DNA from: an uncultured Eubacteriales bacterium
Lineage (GTDB): Bacteria > Bacillota > Clostridia > Lachnospirales > Lachnospiraceae
Assembly: GCA_949292785.1 (NCBI GenBank)
Contig: CASFBK010000009.1
Location: forward strand, 124,001-188,000
Direction: 5' to 3'
DNA: 64,000 nucleotides
In this document: positions 43,793-53,079 of the stretch, piece by piece
Numbering within the stretch: position 1 is the stretch's first letter
Layout of the letters: every line of letters starts with the position of its first letter
The notes under the pieces: model-generated
Database searches by the model: none
The model's input: the letters and a program-made list of their open reading frames with translations, nothing else
What the model was told of the DNA's origin: nothing
Position numbers and translations under genes: made by a program

Positions 43793-44155
43793 TCAGTCTT
43801 CCTCTATATGCTCACAGCCTTGGGCTATAATCGTACGAACATGTTCGTCTGCCAGTGAATAAAAGATGGACTTCCCTTCCCGGCGGCTCTTTACCAGTTT
43901 ATTCTGTTTTAAAATCCGCAGCTGATGGGAAATTGCAGACTGTGTCATATTCAACACCTGTGCCAAATCACAGACACACACCTCAGCTTCAAATAAGACA
44001 AATAAAATCCGGATTCTGGTTGAATCACCAAATACTTTGAACAGCTCCGCCAAATCATAGAGCTTCGTCTCTTCCGGCATGGTCTCATTTACAATCCTTA
44101 AGAGATTCTCATGAACCTCAAAGGATTCACAGCATTCTGTTTCTTTTTCCGCCAT
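43793..44155 (-). CDS. ArsR/SmtB-family metal-sensing repressor
   Basis: 120 residues with a winged-helix fold: LFKVFGDSTRIRILFVLFEAEVCVCDLAQVLNMTQSAISHQLRILK. The last helix has D-x-H, then ten residues, then H-x2-E (ADEHVRTIIAQGCEHIEE), the alpha5 zinc site of SmtB/CzrA. The ELCVCDL-like loop could add a cadmium site. It should repress the HMA-ATPase operon through the operator at 46379-46398 and release it with Zn/Cd. Last gene of that operon. Confidence 0.93.
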   Translation of the reverse strand: MAEKETECCESFEVHENLLRIVNETMPEETKLYDLAELFKVFGDSTRIRILFVLFEAEVCVCDLAQVLNMTQSAISHQLRILKQNKLVKSRREGKSIFYSLADEHVRTIIAQGCEHIEED

Positions 44156-44213
44156 TCTCTCACCGCCTTTTTATATTCATTCCATTTCTTTTTCCGCCAT
44201 TTTTTACCGGAAC

Positions 44214-46082
44214 CTACAGCTTCTTGACGAACAATGCCCGAATCGCATTAAGAACTGCAATTACCATAACGCCTACATCTGCAAAAATCGCAAGCCACAT
44301 ATTAGCAATACCAAGTGCGCCTAAAATCAGACAGATTGCCTTGATTCCCAGTGCAAAACCGATATTCTCATAGACGATGCGGATACATTTTCTGGATATC
44401 TTAATCGCCTTTGCAATTTTCAGCGGGTCGTCGTCCATAAGAACCACATCTGCCGCTTCGATGGCTGCATCTGAACCAAGCGCGCCCATGGCAATTCCAA
44501 TATCCGCTCTGGATAACACAGGGGCATCGTTGATTCCGTCACCCACAAAGGCAAGCTTTTCCTTCTCACCCTTTTTGTGCAGAAGCTCTTCTACCTTGGA
44601 TACCTTGTCAGCCGGAAGCAGCTCGCTGTATACCTCCTGAATATCAAGTTCTTTCGCCACCTGCTCCGCTACGTTTTTTGCATCTCCGGTCAGCATGACA
44701 GTTTTGAAAATGCCTGCCTTTTTCAGTGCATGAATCGCTTCCTTTGCATGAGGCTTTAAGATATCGGATATCAGGATATGACCTGCATAAGCGCCGTCTA
44801 CTGCCATATGAATTACGGTTCCTACCTGATGACATTCCTTATATTCAATGCCCAGCCGTTTCATGAGCTTCCCATTACCGGCTGCCACTGGGGTTCCATC
44901 CACCTTTGCCGTTACGCCGTTTCCGCTGATTTCCTCTATCTCAGTCACCCGTTCCCGGTCAATGGGCTTTCCGTATGCCCTTTGCAGACTCTTACTAATA
45001 GGATGGGAAGAGGCACTTTCTGCCAGCGCTGCATACTCTAACAGCTTTTCCTCCGCCAGCTTGTTGTGATGGATGCCGCTGACCTCAAACACTCCCTGGG
45101 TCATGGTGCCAGTCTTGTCAAACACAACATATTTTGTCTGGGAAAGGGTCTCTAAATAATTGGAGCCTTTTACCAGAACCCCCTGATTGCTGGCTCCTCC
45201 GATTCCTGCAAAGAAGCTGAGGGGAATACTGATAACCAGAGCACAGGGACAACTAATAACCAGGAAGGTCAGCGCACGATAAATCCATTCGCCCCATTCC
45301 GGTGTCAATCCCAAAACTGCCATTCGTACCAGTGGAGGCAGGATTGCCAGTGCCAGCGCTCCGTAACAGACTGCCGGTGTGTAATATTTGGCGAACTTGG
45401 AGATAAAGTTCTCAGACCTTGACTTCTTGGAGCTGGAATTTTCCACCAGGTCAAGAATTTTGGAAACGGTGGACTCACCGAATTCCTTTGTGGTCTGAAT
45501 CTTAAGTACCCCTGTCATGTTGATACATCCACTGATTACCTCATCTCCTGCTGCAGCATCCCGGGGAAGGCTTTCTCCGGTCAGAGCACTGGTATTTAAA
45601 GTGCTGGTTCCTTCTGTGATGATACCGTCAATGGGAATCTTTTCTCCCGGCTGAACGACAATCACAGTACCGACCTCTACTTCGTCCGGGTCTACCCGCT
45701 CCAGCTTTCCGTCTCTTTCTATATTTGCGTAATCCGGGCGGATGTCCATCAATTCGCTGATATTTCTTCTGCTCTTTCCTACGGCATAGCTCTGGAACAG
45801 CTCTCCCACCTGGTAAAACAGCATTACGGCAACGCCCTCTGTGTATTCTCCCAGAATGATGGCTCCAATCGTTGCAACCGCCATCAGAAAGTTTTCGTCA
45901 AATACCTGCTTATTCAAAATGCCCTTAAACGCTTTTTTCAGAATATCATAGCCGATTACCAGATAGGGAATCATAAAAAGTGCAAGCCTTACATAGCCCT
46001 CTATGGGCAGCAGGGACAAAACTCCCATCAAGACCGCAGCTACGATAATCCGGATTAAAACCTTCTTCTGCTTTTTATTCAT
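44214..46082 (-). CDS. Zn/Cd/Pb-type P1B-ATPase lacking its own HMA domain
   Basis: About 622 residues. It has the actuator TGES, the membrane metal site SCPCALVIS, phosphorylation DKTGTM, SSHPIS with the P1B His-Pro, and GDGINDAPVLS. The CPC motif with ArsR control suggests Zn2+/Cd2+ export. Family members often begin with a CxxC HMA domain; here it is a separate gene 22 bp upstream. The start at 46082 has AGGAGGAG upstream; a frame to 46121 would overlap that gene. Confidence 0.92.
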   Translation of the reverse strand: MNKKQKKVLIRIIVAAVLMGVLSLLPIEGYVRLALFMIPYLVIGYDILKKAFKGILNKQVFDENFLMAVATIGAIILGEYTEGVAVMLFYQVGELFQSYAVGKSRRNISELMDIRPDYANIERDGKLERVDPDEVEVGTVIVVQPGEKIPIDGIITEGTSTLNTSALTGESLPRDAAAGDEVISGCINMTGVLKIQTTKEFGESTVSKILDLVENSSSKKSRSENFISKFAKYYTPAVCYGALALAILPPLVRMAVLGLTPEWGEWIYRALTFLVISCPCALVISIPLSFFAGIGGASNQGVLVKGSNYLETLSQTKYVVFDKTGTMTQGVFEVSGIHHNKLAEEKLLEYAALAESASSHPISKSLQRAYGKPIDRERVTEIEEISGNGVTAKVDGTPVAAGNGKLMKRLGIEYKECHQVGTVIHMAVDGAYAGHILISDILKPHAKEAIHALKKAGIFKTVMLTGDAKNVAEQVAKELDIQEVYSELLPADKVSKVEELLHKKGEKEKLAFVGDGINDAPVLSRADIGIAMGALGSDAAIEAADVVLMDDDPLKIAKAIKISRKCIRIVYENIGFALGIKAICLILGALGIANMWLAIFADVGVMVIAVLNAIRALFVKKL

Positions 46083-46104
46083 AATCACTCCTCCTGTTCT
46101 GTGT

Positions 46105-46323
46105 TTACAGGAAAATCTCACAATCGTCTTCTACTTTCTTGCAGTTCTTTCTTACTTCTTCCATGACTGTCTTTGGTTCCTGTCCTTCTTCAAATTCTAC
46201 AATCATCTTAAGCGCCATAAAGTTTACGGTGGCATCTTTTACGCCAGCAGTATTCTTAGCTGCGTCCTCCATCTTATTTGCACAGTTTGCACAATCCACA
46301 TCAATTTTGTAAGTCTTTTTCAT
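46105..46323 (-). CDS. Free-standing HMA domain metallochaperone
   Basis: 72 residues with one heavy-metal-associated domain: DCANCANKMEDAAKN carries the metal-binding Cys pair, then VKDATVNFMALKMIVEF. A C-terminal Cys and acidic residues (CKKVEDDCEIF) follow. It likely delivers metal to, or regulates, the adjacent ATPase. First gene of the operon, directly downstream of the promoter and operator. Confidence 0.93.
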   Translation of the reverse strand: MKKTYKIDVDCANCANKMEDAAKNTAGVKDATVNFMALKMIVEFEEGQEPKTVMEEVRKNCKKVEDDCEIFL

Positions 46324-46378
46324 AATAGTTACTTCCTTTCTTCTCTTATATTTTTACAATTTTGTTTTAATTTAATCG

Positions 46379-46398
46379 CATGAACAATTATTCATATG
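46379..46398. promoter_or_regulatory. ArsR/SmtB-type operator
   Basis: CATGAACAATTATTCATATG contains TGAACAATTATTCA, an almost perfect inverted repeat that matches the TGAA-N6-TTCA core of SmtB/CzrA/ZiaR sites. It lies just downstream of the -10 box, where bound repressor would block initiation. Zinc or cadmium control is inferred. Confidence 0.75.
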
Positions 46399-46407
46399 TT
46401 TAATTGT

Positions 46408-46435
46408 ATTATAGCACGGATGAAATGAATGTCAA
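46408..46435 (-). promoter_or_regulatory. SigmaA promoter of the HMA-ATPase-arsR operon
   Basis: TTGACA (46435-46430), a 16-bp spacer and TATAAT (46413-46408): both hexamers match consensus exactly. Such a strong promoter fits tight repression by the operator next to it. Confidence 0.85.
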
Positions 46436-46466
46436 TACTATTTGCAAAAAAAATCCGGGCAACAGT

Positions 46467-46511
46467 AAAAATGCCCGCATAACCTATAAAGCACGGCTAT
46501 ACGGGCATTTA
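46467..46511 (-). terminator. Terminator of asnB
   Basis: AAATGCCCG...CGGGCATTT followed on the minus strand by TT, giving TTTTT, about 24 bp after the asnB stop. The loop of about 24 bases can pair further. Confidence 0.8.
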
Positions 46512-46534
46512 TTATTCCTGGCACATATCATATT

Positions 46535-48379
46535 TTAACGGATTTTATACATTTTCATCCACTCATTGACCTGAAACAGGTAGGCAAGCATCTGCGGCCC
46601 TGCCATTAACTGACCATACCAGGGCTTTCCGTAATCGGAAGACTGCTTCATAAATTCCTCCAGCTTCTTTTTATCCAAAAACTGCAATACCGGAGCGCTG
46701 GAATCCTCTAACATTTCCCGAAATATTTTTTTCAACAGAGCCTCATACCCAGGGTCATAAGTCTTAGGGTACGGAGATTTTCTGCGAAACAGTACCTCCT
46801 CCGGCAGCTTTCCCCTGCCTGCTTCCCGCAAAAGATTTTTTACCACACCGTCTCTTGCTTTCATTTCCCACGGTACATTCCACACGTACTGTACAATTCT
46901 GGTATCTGCAAAGGGCACCCGGGCTTCTAGTCCGCAGTACATGCTGGTTCTGTCCATGCGGTTTAAAAGGGTCTGCATGAACCATTTCAGATTCAGCCAG
47001 GAAATCTCCCTCCGCCTTGCTTCCGCCGGGCTGTCCTCCGGGCATTTTGGCGTCTCTGCTACGGACTTTTCGTAAGCCTCTGACACATATTCCTCCATTT
47101 GAAGCTCCTCTAGGAACTCCTCCGATAAGAGCTGTTTTCTGGGGGATAAATCCATGGTCCAGGGAAACATTTTTGCTTCCATGGCTTCTTTTTTATGGAA
47201 CCATGGATAACCGCCAAATATTTCATCTGCACATTCGCCCGTCAGAGTTACCTTGTTGCTCTTTGCCACCTGACTGCAGAAATACAGCATAGAAGAATCC
47301 ACATCTGCCATTGCCGGCAGGTCATGGGCTTTTACCGAATCCGTAAGCAGGGAAAGCTGATGTCCGTTATCGCACTCTAAAAAGTGGTGGTCGCTGTCTA
47401 AATATGCCACCATTTTTTCCACATAGGGACGGTCCAGTGACGGTTGAAAATCATTTGCCTTGAAGTTTTTCTGATTATCTACAAAGTCAAAGGAAAAGGT
47501 AGTGAGCTGTTTTCCCTTTTTTTTCAGTTCGGATGCACAGATAGAGGACACCAGACTGCTGTCCACCCCGCCGGATAAAAAGGTGCAGATTGGCACATCA
47601 GATACCATCTGTCTGGCGATGGAGTCATAGACCAGACCGGAAACCGTCTCAATGGTTCTTTCATAGCTGTCTTCATGAGGATGGCTTTCCAGTTTCCAGT
47701 ATTTTTGCCGATGAAAGCCTTCCCGGCTGCACACCAGATATTCTCCGGGCAGCACTTCATGTACATTTTTGAATACGCCACAGCCGCCGCTTCTGGCAGG
47801 TCCGATTCCGAAAATTTCGTTCCAGCCATTTTTATCTACCTCCGGCTTGGGGGATGGATGGGCAAAAATCCCCTTTAATTCTGAGGCAAAAATCAGTTCT
47901 TCGCCGCACCAGGTATAAAACAGGGGTTTTACTCCCATGGGGTCACGGAACAGATAGAGCTTTTGTCCGGCTGTATCCCATGCGGCAAAGGCAAAGATAC
48001 CGTTCATCTTTTTTACGAATTCCGGTCCCATTTCCATGACACCGGTCAAAATTACCTCCGTGTCGCTGGTGGTAGTAAACTGGCAGCCTCTTATTTCCAA
48101 CATCTGACGCAGTTCTTCTGTATTATAGAGTTCTCCGTTGTAGACAATGGCGCAGGTTCTTCCGTCTTTATTTCTTACCATAGGCTGATGTCCGCCCTGA
48201 AGGTCAATGATAGACAAACGGCTATGGGCAAGCCCGCAATGTCTGGACAGATAGATTCCTTCATCATCCGGTCCCCGATGCCATAACGCCTGATGCATGG
48301 CAGTAAGAAGGGAACGGTAATATTCCGCCCGTCCCCTGTAATCTTTTTCTTTATGATAAAATCCCGCAATTCCGCACAT
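46535..48379 (-). CDS. asnB: Asparagine synthase (glutamine-hydrolysing)
   Basis: 614 residues. The glutaminase domain begins with the catalytic Cys2 in MCGIAGF, with LAHSRLSIIDL and YNGELYN. The synthetase domain has the PP-loop FLSGGVDSSLV. It converts aspartate to asparagine with ATP and glutamine. It matches the housekeeping B. subtilis AsnB type; the long C-terminus is normal. It is a single-gene unit between two terminated operons. Confidence 0.95.
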   Translation of the reverse strand: MCGIAGFYHKEKDYRGRAEYYRSLLTAMHQALWHRGPDDEGIYLSRHCGLAHSRLSIIDLQGGHQPMVRNKDGRTCAIVYNGELYNTEELRQMLEIRGCQFTTTSDTEVILTGVMEMGPEFVKKMNGIFAFAAWDTAGQKLYLFRDPMGVKPLFYTWCGEELIFASELKGIFAHPSPKPEVDKNGWNEIFGIGPARSGGCGVFKNVHEVLPGEYLVCSREGFHRQKYWKLESHPHEDSYERTIETVSGLVYDSIARQMVSDVPICTFLSGGVDSSLVSSICASELKKKGKQLTTFSFDFVDNQKNFKANDFQPSLDRPYVEKMVAYLDSDHHFLECDNGHQLSLLTDSVKAHDLPAMADVDSSMLYFCSQVAKSNKVTLTGECADEIFGGYPWFHKKEAMEAKMFPWTMDLSPRKQLLSEEFLEELQMEEYVSEAYEKSVAETPKCPEDSPAEARRREISWLNLKWFMQTLLNRMDRTSMYCGLEARVPFADTRIVQYVWNVPWEMKARDGVVKNLLREAGRGKLPEEVLFRRKSPYPKTYDPGYEALLKKIFREMLEDSSAPVLQFLDKKKLEEFMKQSSDYGKPWYGQLMAGPQMLAYLFQVNEWMKMYKIR

Positions 48380-48459
48380 ATTGTATCCCTCTGTTTCTAA
48401 AAATATAGTTATGTATAATATATAGAAAGTGAGGGGGAATTAGAACCGAAGTTTGTCAC

Positions 48460-50562
48460 CTACCTCTGTAACGTCACCACATACACCGGATTTTGTCCCA
48501 TCATCATCTGATAGTTTCCGATTTCCTTTGCCTTTGCTATGGTTACCTGTACGATTTCTTTTTGCGAAAAATCATATTTTTTCAAAAGTGTGGCTATCTC
48601 TGATATTGTTTCCAGAGAAATAGCATTTAATACCACACGCACATCAGAATTCTTTTCCCACAAATTTTTCAGGATTACTTCTAGTTTTCCACTGCTTCCA
48701 CCGATAAACGCGTGGGTCGGTACCGGCAAATCTCTTAATACGTCCGGCGCTTCTCCGGCTATGATTTGCAGGTTACTTACTGCCAGCTTGTACTTATTTT
48801 CTTCTATGAGCTTACATGCCTCCTGCTTCTTTTCGATGGCATATACACTTCCATCCACTGCTATTTTGGCACATTCTACTGAGATACTTCCAGTTCCAGC
48901 ACCAATATCCCAAACAACGGAATCTCTTTTTAATCCCAGCTTGGATATGGAAATACTGCGTACCTCTTCCTTTGTCATAGGAACCTTGCCACGCAGGAAT
49001 TTTTCATCCGGGATTCCATGGGTTATGACATTCTCTCCTGCTCTTTCATTTACCAGAACTAATACGCAGAGTCCCTCTTTTTCATAATCCTTAAAATCCT
49101 TTGGGCTTCCTTCCTCTTTCTCTTCTTCCAAGCTTCCAAGTTGTCTTCCAAGATAGATTTTGACATGTTCCATACCATACCGTATTAATTCACTGCAGAG
49201 GGTTCGGATTCCCTCTGCACCTTTGGTCAGCGTAAATACCTTTTCGTTTTGATGTAATGCTCCGATCACGTTTTGACTTCTTCCGTGAAGGCTCATCAGC
49301 TTCATATCCTCCCAGGGCATTTGAAGCTTAGATGCAAAATATATGGCTGAGGAAATACCGCATATCAGCTTTATCTGATACGTTAACTTTTCTTGTACTT
49401 TTCCCTCTTTTGCTTGTCCTTCCATTTGCTCTTTTGAATGTTCTTTTAGCTGTTTCAGCAGATGATTCGCTCCACTGTAAAATCCGACGTCACCGGAAAA
49501 CAGAACTGCTATTTTTTCGTATCGGGGATGATTTTGTATATAGGAAATAATCTCCTGTGTTTGATAGGATATGAACTGCTCCTTGTCCTTTTTGAGTTCC
49601 TCCGGTATTGCCTCTATCATTCGTACTGCACCAATCAAAAGCTGTGCCTCTTTGATAGTCTGGCAGGCTTCTACGGTCAGGGTCTCACGGTTTCCCATGC
49701 CGATGCCGACAAGTGCAATTTTTCTTACCGGAAAGCCTGTCTCATCTTCGGAAATCTTCATTTCTCTGAAAATCCTCATTTCTTCAGAAATTCCTGTTTT
49801 TTCGGAAATCCCTAATTTTTCTATAATCTCTTCCATGGAATACCCTGTTTCTTCGGGTCTTTTAATCACGATTACCTGTGCACCTGCACGTTCTGCCGCC
49901 CGCAGCTTTTCCGGATAACCTCCGGCTCCCGCAGTTTCTTTTGTCACCAACCATTCTGCTTTTACTTCCTTCATCATGGCAAGGTTTAATTCTTCGCTAA
50001 AAGGTCCCTGCATGCAGATAATCTGTCTGCCTTTCAGCCCCAGTTCATGGCACTTTTCCAGTTCTTCGGTTCCGGGCAGGATTCGGACAAATATTCGCTC
50101 TTTTTCCTGTATTAATTCCATGTATTTGGACAGTTCCTTGCTTCCAGTAGTAAGAAAAATATTTCCTGTCATTTCATTCAGATGACTTGCAGCTTCTTCT
50201 GCGGAATTTACATAGTGAATCTGAGCCGCAGGAATAGCATTTGTGCGCTGGGTCCGGGAACGCAGCAGGCGCAATACCTCCCTGCCCTGCCCCTCACATG
50301 CACGTTTTATATTTTCTGTTACTTCTCTGGCATATGGATGGGTGGCGTCTATCACTACCAGCCAGTCCCTTGACTGAATCAGGCGCTCCATTTCCTCCTG
50401 ATTCATACGGCCTACTCTGACTGTTATCAGGTCAGATTCCCGCATTACTTCCTGTCCGTATTCCGTAGCAACACAGACAGTTGCGGCAATGGAATGAGCG
50501 CTTAAAAGCTCTGCCAGAGTTCTTCCTTCACTTGTCCCTGAAAATATTAATACTTCCTGCAT
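48460..50562 (-). CDS. cbiJ-cbiE-cbiT: Fused precorrin-6A reductase / precorrin-6Y methyltransferase / decarboxylase (CbiJ-CbiE-CbiT)
   Basis: 700 residues with three enzymes. CbiJ (about 1-243) has ILIFSGTSEGRTLAELL-like start, DATHPYAREV and LTTGSKEL. CbiE (about 281-505) has ALVGIGMGNRETLTVEA and LFSGDVGFYSGA. CbiT (about 520-700) has VWDIGAGTGSISVECA. They carry out reduction, C5/C15 methylation and C12-acetate decarboxylation. The CbiJ-CbiE linker (about 249-272) is four hexapeptide repeats of KLGISE type, an 18-bp repeat at 49751-49822. Further Lys/Glu-rich inserts lie at about 373-393 and 479-495. It starts 3 bp after cbiH. Confidence 0.94.
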   Translation of the reverse strand: MQEVLIFSGTSEGRTLAELLSAHSIAATVCVATEYGQEVMRESDLITVRVGRMNQEEMERLIQSRDWLVVIDATHPYAREVTENIKRACEGQGREVLRLLRSRTQRTNAIPAAQIHYVNSAEEAASHLNEMTGNIFLTTGSKELSKYMELIQEKERIFVRILPGTEELEKCHELGLKGRQIICMQGPFSEELNLAMMKEVKAEWLVTKETAGAGGYPEKLRAAERAGAQVIVIKRPEETGYSMEEIIEKLGISEKTGISEEMRIFREMKISEDETGFPVRKIALVGIGMGNRETLTVEACQTIKEAQLLIGAVRMIEAIPEELKKDKEQFISYQTQEIISYIQNHPRYEKIAVLFSGDVGFYSGANHLLKQLKEHSKEQMEGQAKEGKVQEKLTYQIKLICGISSAIYFASKLQMPWEDMKLMSLHGRSQNVIGALHQNEKVFTLTKGAEGIRTLCSELIRYGMEHVKIYLGRQLGSLEEEKEEGSPKDFKDYEKEGLCVLVLVNERAGENVITHGIPDEKFLRGKVPMTKEEVRSISISKLGLKRDSVVWDIGAGTGSISVECAKIAVDGSVYAIEKKQEACKLIEENKYKLAVSNLQIIAGEAPDVLRDLPVPTHAFIGGSSGKLEVILKNLWEKNSDVRVVLNAISLETISEIATLLKKYDFSQKEIVQVTIAKAKEIGNYQMMMGQNPVYVVTLQR
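49751..49822 (-). repeat. 18-bp in-frame repeat in the CbiJ-CbiE linker
   Basis: On the plus strand GAAAT(C/T)CCT-like units start at 49751, 49768, 49787 and 49805, spacing 17, 19 and 18. They encode KLGISE, KTGISE, EMRIFR and EMKISE. The unit is diverged but periodic. Confidence 0.7.
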
Positions 50563-50565
50563 GTC

Positions 50566-51300
50566 CTAACCTCTAATCTCATAACCTCTCGGCGTTACCA
50601 TTTTTCCGTTTATCTCTTTTGTGGAAGAATTTCCAATAAAAACTGTCGTGAACATATCTGTCTGTACGTCTTTTAATTCCGCTAAAGAGTACAGCTCCAT
50701 ATGTTCTCCCTCTCTTCCAATCTGGGAAACGATACCGCAGACGGTTTCCGGCTTTTTGGCTTTCAGCATAATATCACATGCTTTTTTCAGATAATCCGCC
50801 CGCTTCCTGCTAGAGGGATTATACAGACATATGGCTAAGTCTGCTTCTGCCGCCGCCAGAAGTCTCTTTTCAATAGTTTCCCAGGGAGTCATCAGGTCAC
50901 TGAGACTGATAACTGCAAAATCGTGCATTAAAGGTGCTCCCAGTACCGCACCACCGCTTAAGGCTGCGGTTACTCCCGGAACGATTTCCACTTCTACGTC
51001 AGGATATTCTTCGGAAAGCTCTAACATCAAACCGCTCATTCCATATACGCCGGCATCACCGCTGCATATCATTGCTGTGATTTTCCCGCTCCCCGCCTGT
51101 TCAAATGCCAGACGGCACCGCTCTACTTCCTTGCGCATAGGAGTGGTGAGAAATTCTTTCTGTGCAAAATGCTCCTTTACCAAGTCCACATACACGGTAT
51201 AACCTACGATAACGTCACAGTTTTCTAAGGTTTTGATTGCTTTGAGGGTCATGTCTTCATATGCCCCCGGTCCGATTCCAACTACATATAATTTATTCAA
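50566..51300 (-). CDS. cbiH: Cobalt-precorrin-3 C17-methyltransferase
   Basis: About 245 residues, tetrapyrrole methylase fold. The start LYVVGIGPGAYEDMTLKAIKTL, ICSGDAGVYGMSGLMLEL and VPGVTAALSGGAVLGAPLMHDFAVISLSD are typical. It contracts the ring and methylates C17. A TTG start at 51300 is chosen because GGAG lies eight bases upstream; the frame upstream also begins with TTG (51333) but overlaps cbiG more. It overlaps the cbiG stop by 8 bp. Confidence 0.93.
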   Translation of the reverse strand: MNKLYVVGIGPGAYEDMTLKAIKTLENCDVIVGYTVYVDLVKEHFAQKEFLTTPMRKEVERCRLAFEQAGSGKITAMICSGDAGVYGMSGLMLELSEEYPDVEVEIVPGVTAALSGGAVLGAPLMHDFAVISLSDLMTPWETIEKRLLAAAEADLAICLYNPSSRKRADYLKKACDIMLKAKKPETVCGIVSQIGREGEHMELYSLAELKDVQTDMFTTVFIGNSSTKEINGKMVTPRGYEIRG

Positions 51301-52285
51301 AATTAACACTCCATTCTTTTTCAGCGATTGCAAGAGTCATGCCGTTTTCTGCCGTTTTGTTTCGAATGATATGGGCATTTTCTGTGCGCTGTGCACAGAT
51401 TGCCGCCCGCTCACATACGTTTCCCACACCGATGGTTTCTTCTACAAAGGCAGACTCAGCAAAGTCTCCCTGCACTTTCTTTAATTGCTCCGAAGAAAAG
51501 GTCTGAAACTTTAATCCATACTTTTGGCAAAACGCTACTAACCCGGGCTCTTCCTTTTTCTTATCTACAGAAGCCACGCAGGCGATACTTTCTAAGGCAA
51601 TCTGCTGTTTTTCTAACTGTTCTAACACAAACCGCTCGATTTCTTCTGCCGGCTTTCCTTTCCGGCAACCGATGCCTAAGGTTACTGCCTTTGGAATTAA
51701 GTGATTTTCTGTATGGATTCCTATGGAAATCTGCGGCCGCATTGATACACGAAATAATTCCTCCGGCAGATTTCCGACCATATCCCCCTCACAAGAAACT
51801 CCTATTTTTTCTCCCTGCAAAATGGCTGCCGAAATATTCTTTGCCCAAACTCTGTCTCTGATTACCAGTCCGTTTTTTTGTGCAAATACATCTACTGCAA
51901 ACTTTTTATTCAAATCCGTTGCTGTGGTAATAACTGCCGTGGCGGATAGTTTTTCCGAAAGGTATATGGCATATTCATTGGCTCTGCCAACATGACCGGA
52001 CAAAATAGGAATCACATAGGTTCCTTTTTCATCCACCACAAGCACTGCCGGGTCGGTAAACTTATCCCGTACAAATGGGGCAATAGTACGCACTGCAATT
52101 CCTGCGGCTCCCACAAAAATCAGAAGCTGTGCGTTTAAAAATGCCTCCCGGCACCAGTCCTGTAAGGGCTGCTTCATCTTTTTCCCATAGACCACATGGG
52201 ACTCTGCGTATGGTTCCAGTTCTTTTCTGATGTTTTCTGCTAATCTGCTTCCCTGCTCTGTAAAGCTGATAATCTCTATCTGCAT
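51293..52285 (-). CDS. cbiG: Cobalt-precorrin-5A hydrolase
   Basis: 330 residues. The N-terminal domain has IISFTEQGSRLAENI and LLIFVGAAGIAVRTIAPFVRDKFTDPAVLVVDE, then VIPILSGHVGRANEYA. The C-terminal domain has TLGIGCRKGKPAEEIE and IACVASVDKKKEEPGL. It opens the delta-lactone and removes the C20 fragment as acetaldehyde. It overlaps cbiF by 10 bp. Confidence 0.96.
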   Translation of the reverse strand: MQIEIISFTEQGSRLAENIRKELEPYAESHVVYGKKMKQPLQDWCREAFLNAQLLIFVGAAGIAVRTIAPFVRDKFTDPAVLVVDEKGTYVIPILSGHVGRANEYAIYLSEKLSATAVITTATDLNKKFAVDVFAQKNGLVIRDRVWAKNISAAILQGEKIGVSCEGDMVGNLPEELFRVSMRPQISIGIHTENHLIPKAVTLGIGCRKGKPAEEIERFVLEQLEKQQIALESIACVASVDKKKEEPGLVAFCQKYGLKFQTFSSEQLKKVQGDFAESAFVEETIGVGNVCERAAICAQRTENAHIIRNKTAENGMTLAIAEKEWSVNFE

Positions 52286-53034
52286 GGCTTGCGAAACTCC
52301 GTTTCAAACTCCGGGTGATACAAATCACTCCTGCGGTAATTACTATGGGTTACTACATCACCGACAATAATCAATGCGGTTTTGGTAATGTTATGCTCCT
52401 GTGCAGTCTGTGCCAGAGTGCTTACGGTGCAGATATACTTTTCTTCCTCCTGCCAGGTTGCCTTATATACGATAGCCGCAGGGGTATCTGCTTCATAGCC
52501 TCCTGCTGCCAAACGTTCCTGAAGTTCCGGTAACATGCCGGTACTTAAAAATATCACCATGGTAGCATGGTGTGCCGCAAAGCCTGCGATTTCTTCCCGC
52601 TCCGGCACAGGGGTTCTGCCTGCCATCCGGGTGATGATGACGCTTTGGGATACATCCGGCAGGGTGTATTCCAAATTCAACGCTGCTGCCGCACCGCAAA
52701 AAGAGCTGACACCGGGACAGCTTTCATAGGGAATTCCTTCCTGCTCCAGAATATCCATCTGTTCCCGCACCGCTCCGTAAATGCTGGGGTCGCCTGTGTG
52801 AAGCCGCACTGTCATTTTTTTCTGTTGGTGTGCTCTTTTCATTACCTCCACGACTTCTTCCAAGGTCATTTTAGCACTGTTAAAAATTTCACAATCTTTT
52901 TTCGTTTCTTTAAGCAAAGCCGGATTCACCAGAGAACCCGCATAGATTACTACATCTGCCTGCTGTAACAGTCTTTGTCCCCGGATTGTAATCAAATCCG
53001 GTGCACCGCTTCCTGCTCCTACAAAATAAACCAT
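52276..53034 (-). CDS. cbiF: Cobalt-precorrin-4 C11-methyltransferase
   Basis: 252 residues, tetrapyrrole methylase. VYFVGAGSGAPDLITIRGQRLLQQADVVIYAGSLV, VRLHTGDPSIYGAVREQMDIL and CPGVSSFCGAAAALN are hallmarks. It methylates C11 of the macrocycle. AAGGAGCAGAAA precedes the ATG, and it is the fourth ring enzyme in the cbiD operon order. Confidence 0.96.
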   Translation of the reverse strand: MVYFVGAGSGAPDLITIRGQRLLQQADVVIYAGSLVNPALLKETKKDCEIFNSAKMTLEEVVEVMKRAHQQKKMTVRLHTGDPSIYGAVREQMDILEQEGIPYESCPGVSSFCGAAAALNLEYTLPDVSQSVIITRMAGRTPVPEREEIAGFAAHHATMVIFLSTGMLPELQERLAAGGYEADTPAAIVYKATWQEEEKYICTVSTLAQTAQEHNITKTALIIVGDVVTHSNYRRSDLYHPEFETEFRKPCR

Positions 53035-53079
53035 TTTTCTGCTCCTTTATGCTCGGTCAAGTCTTACTAACATCAAACG

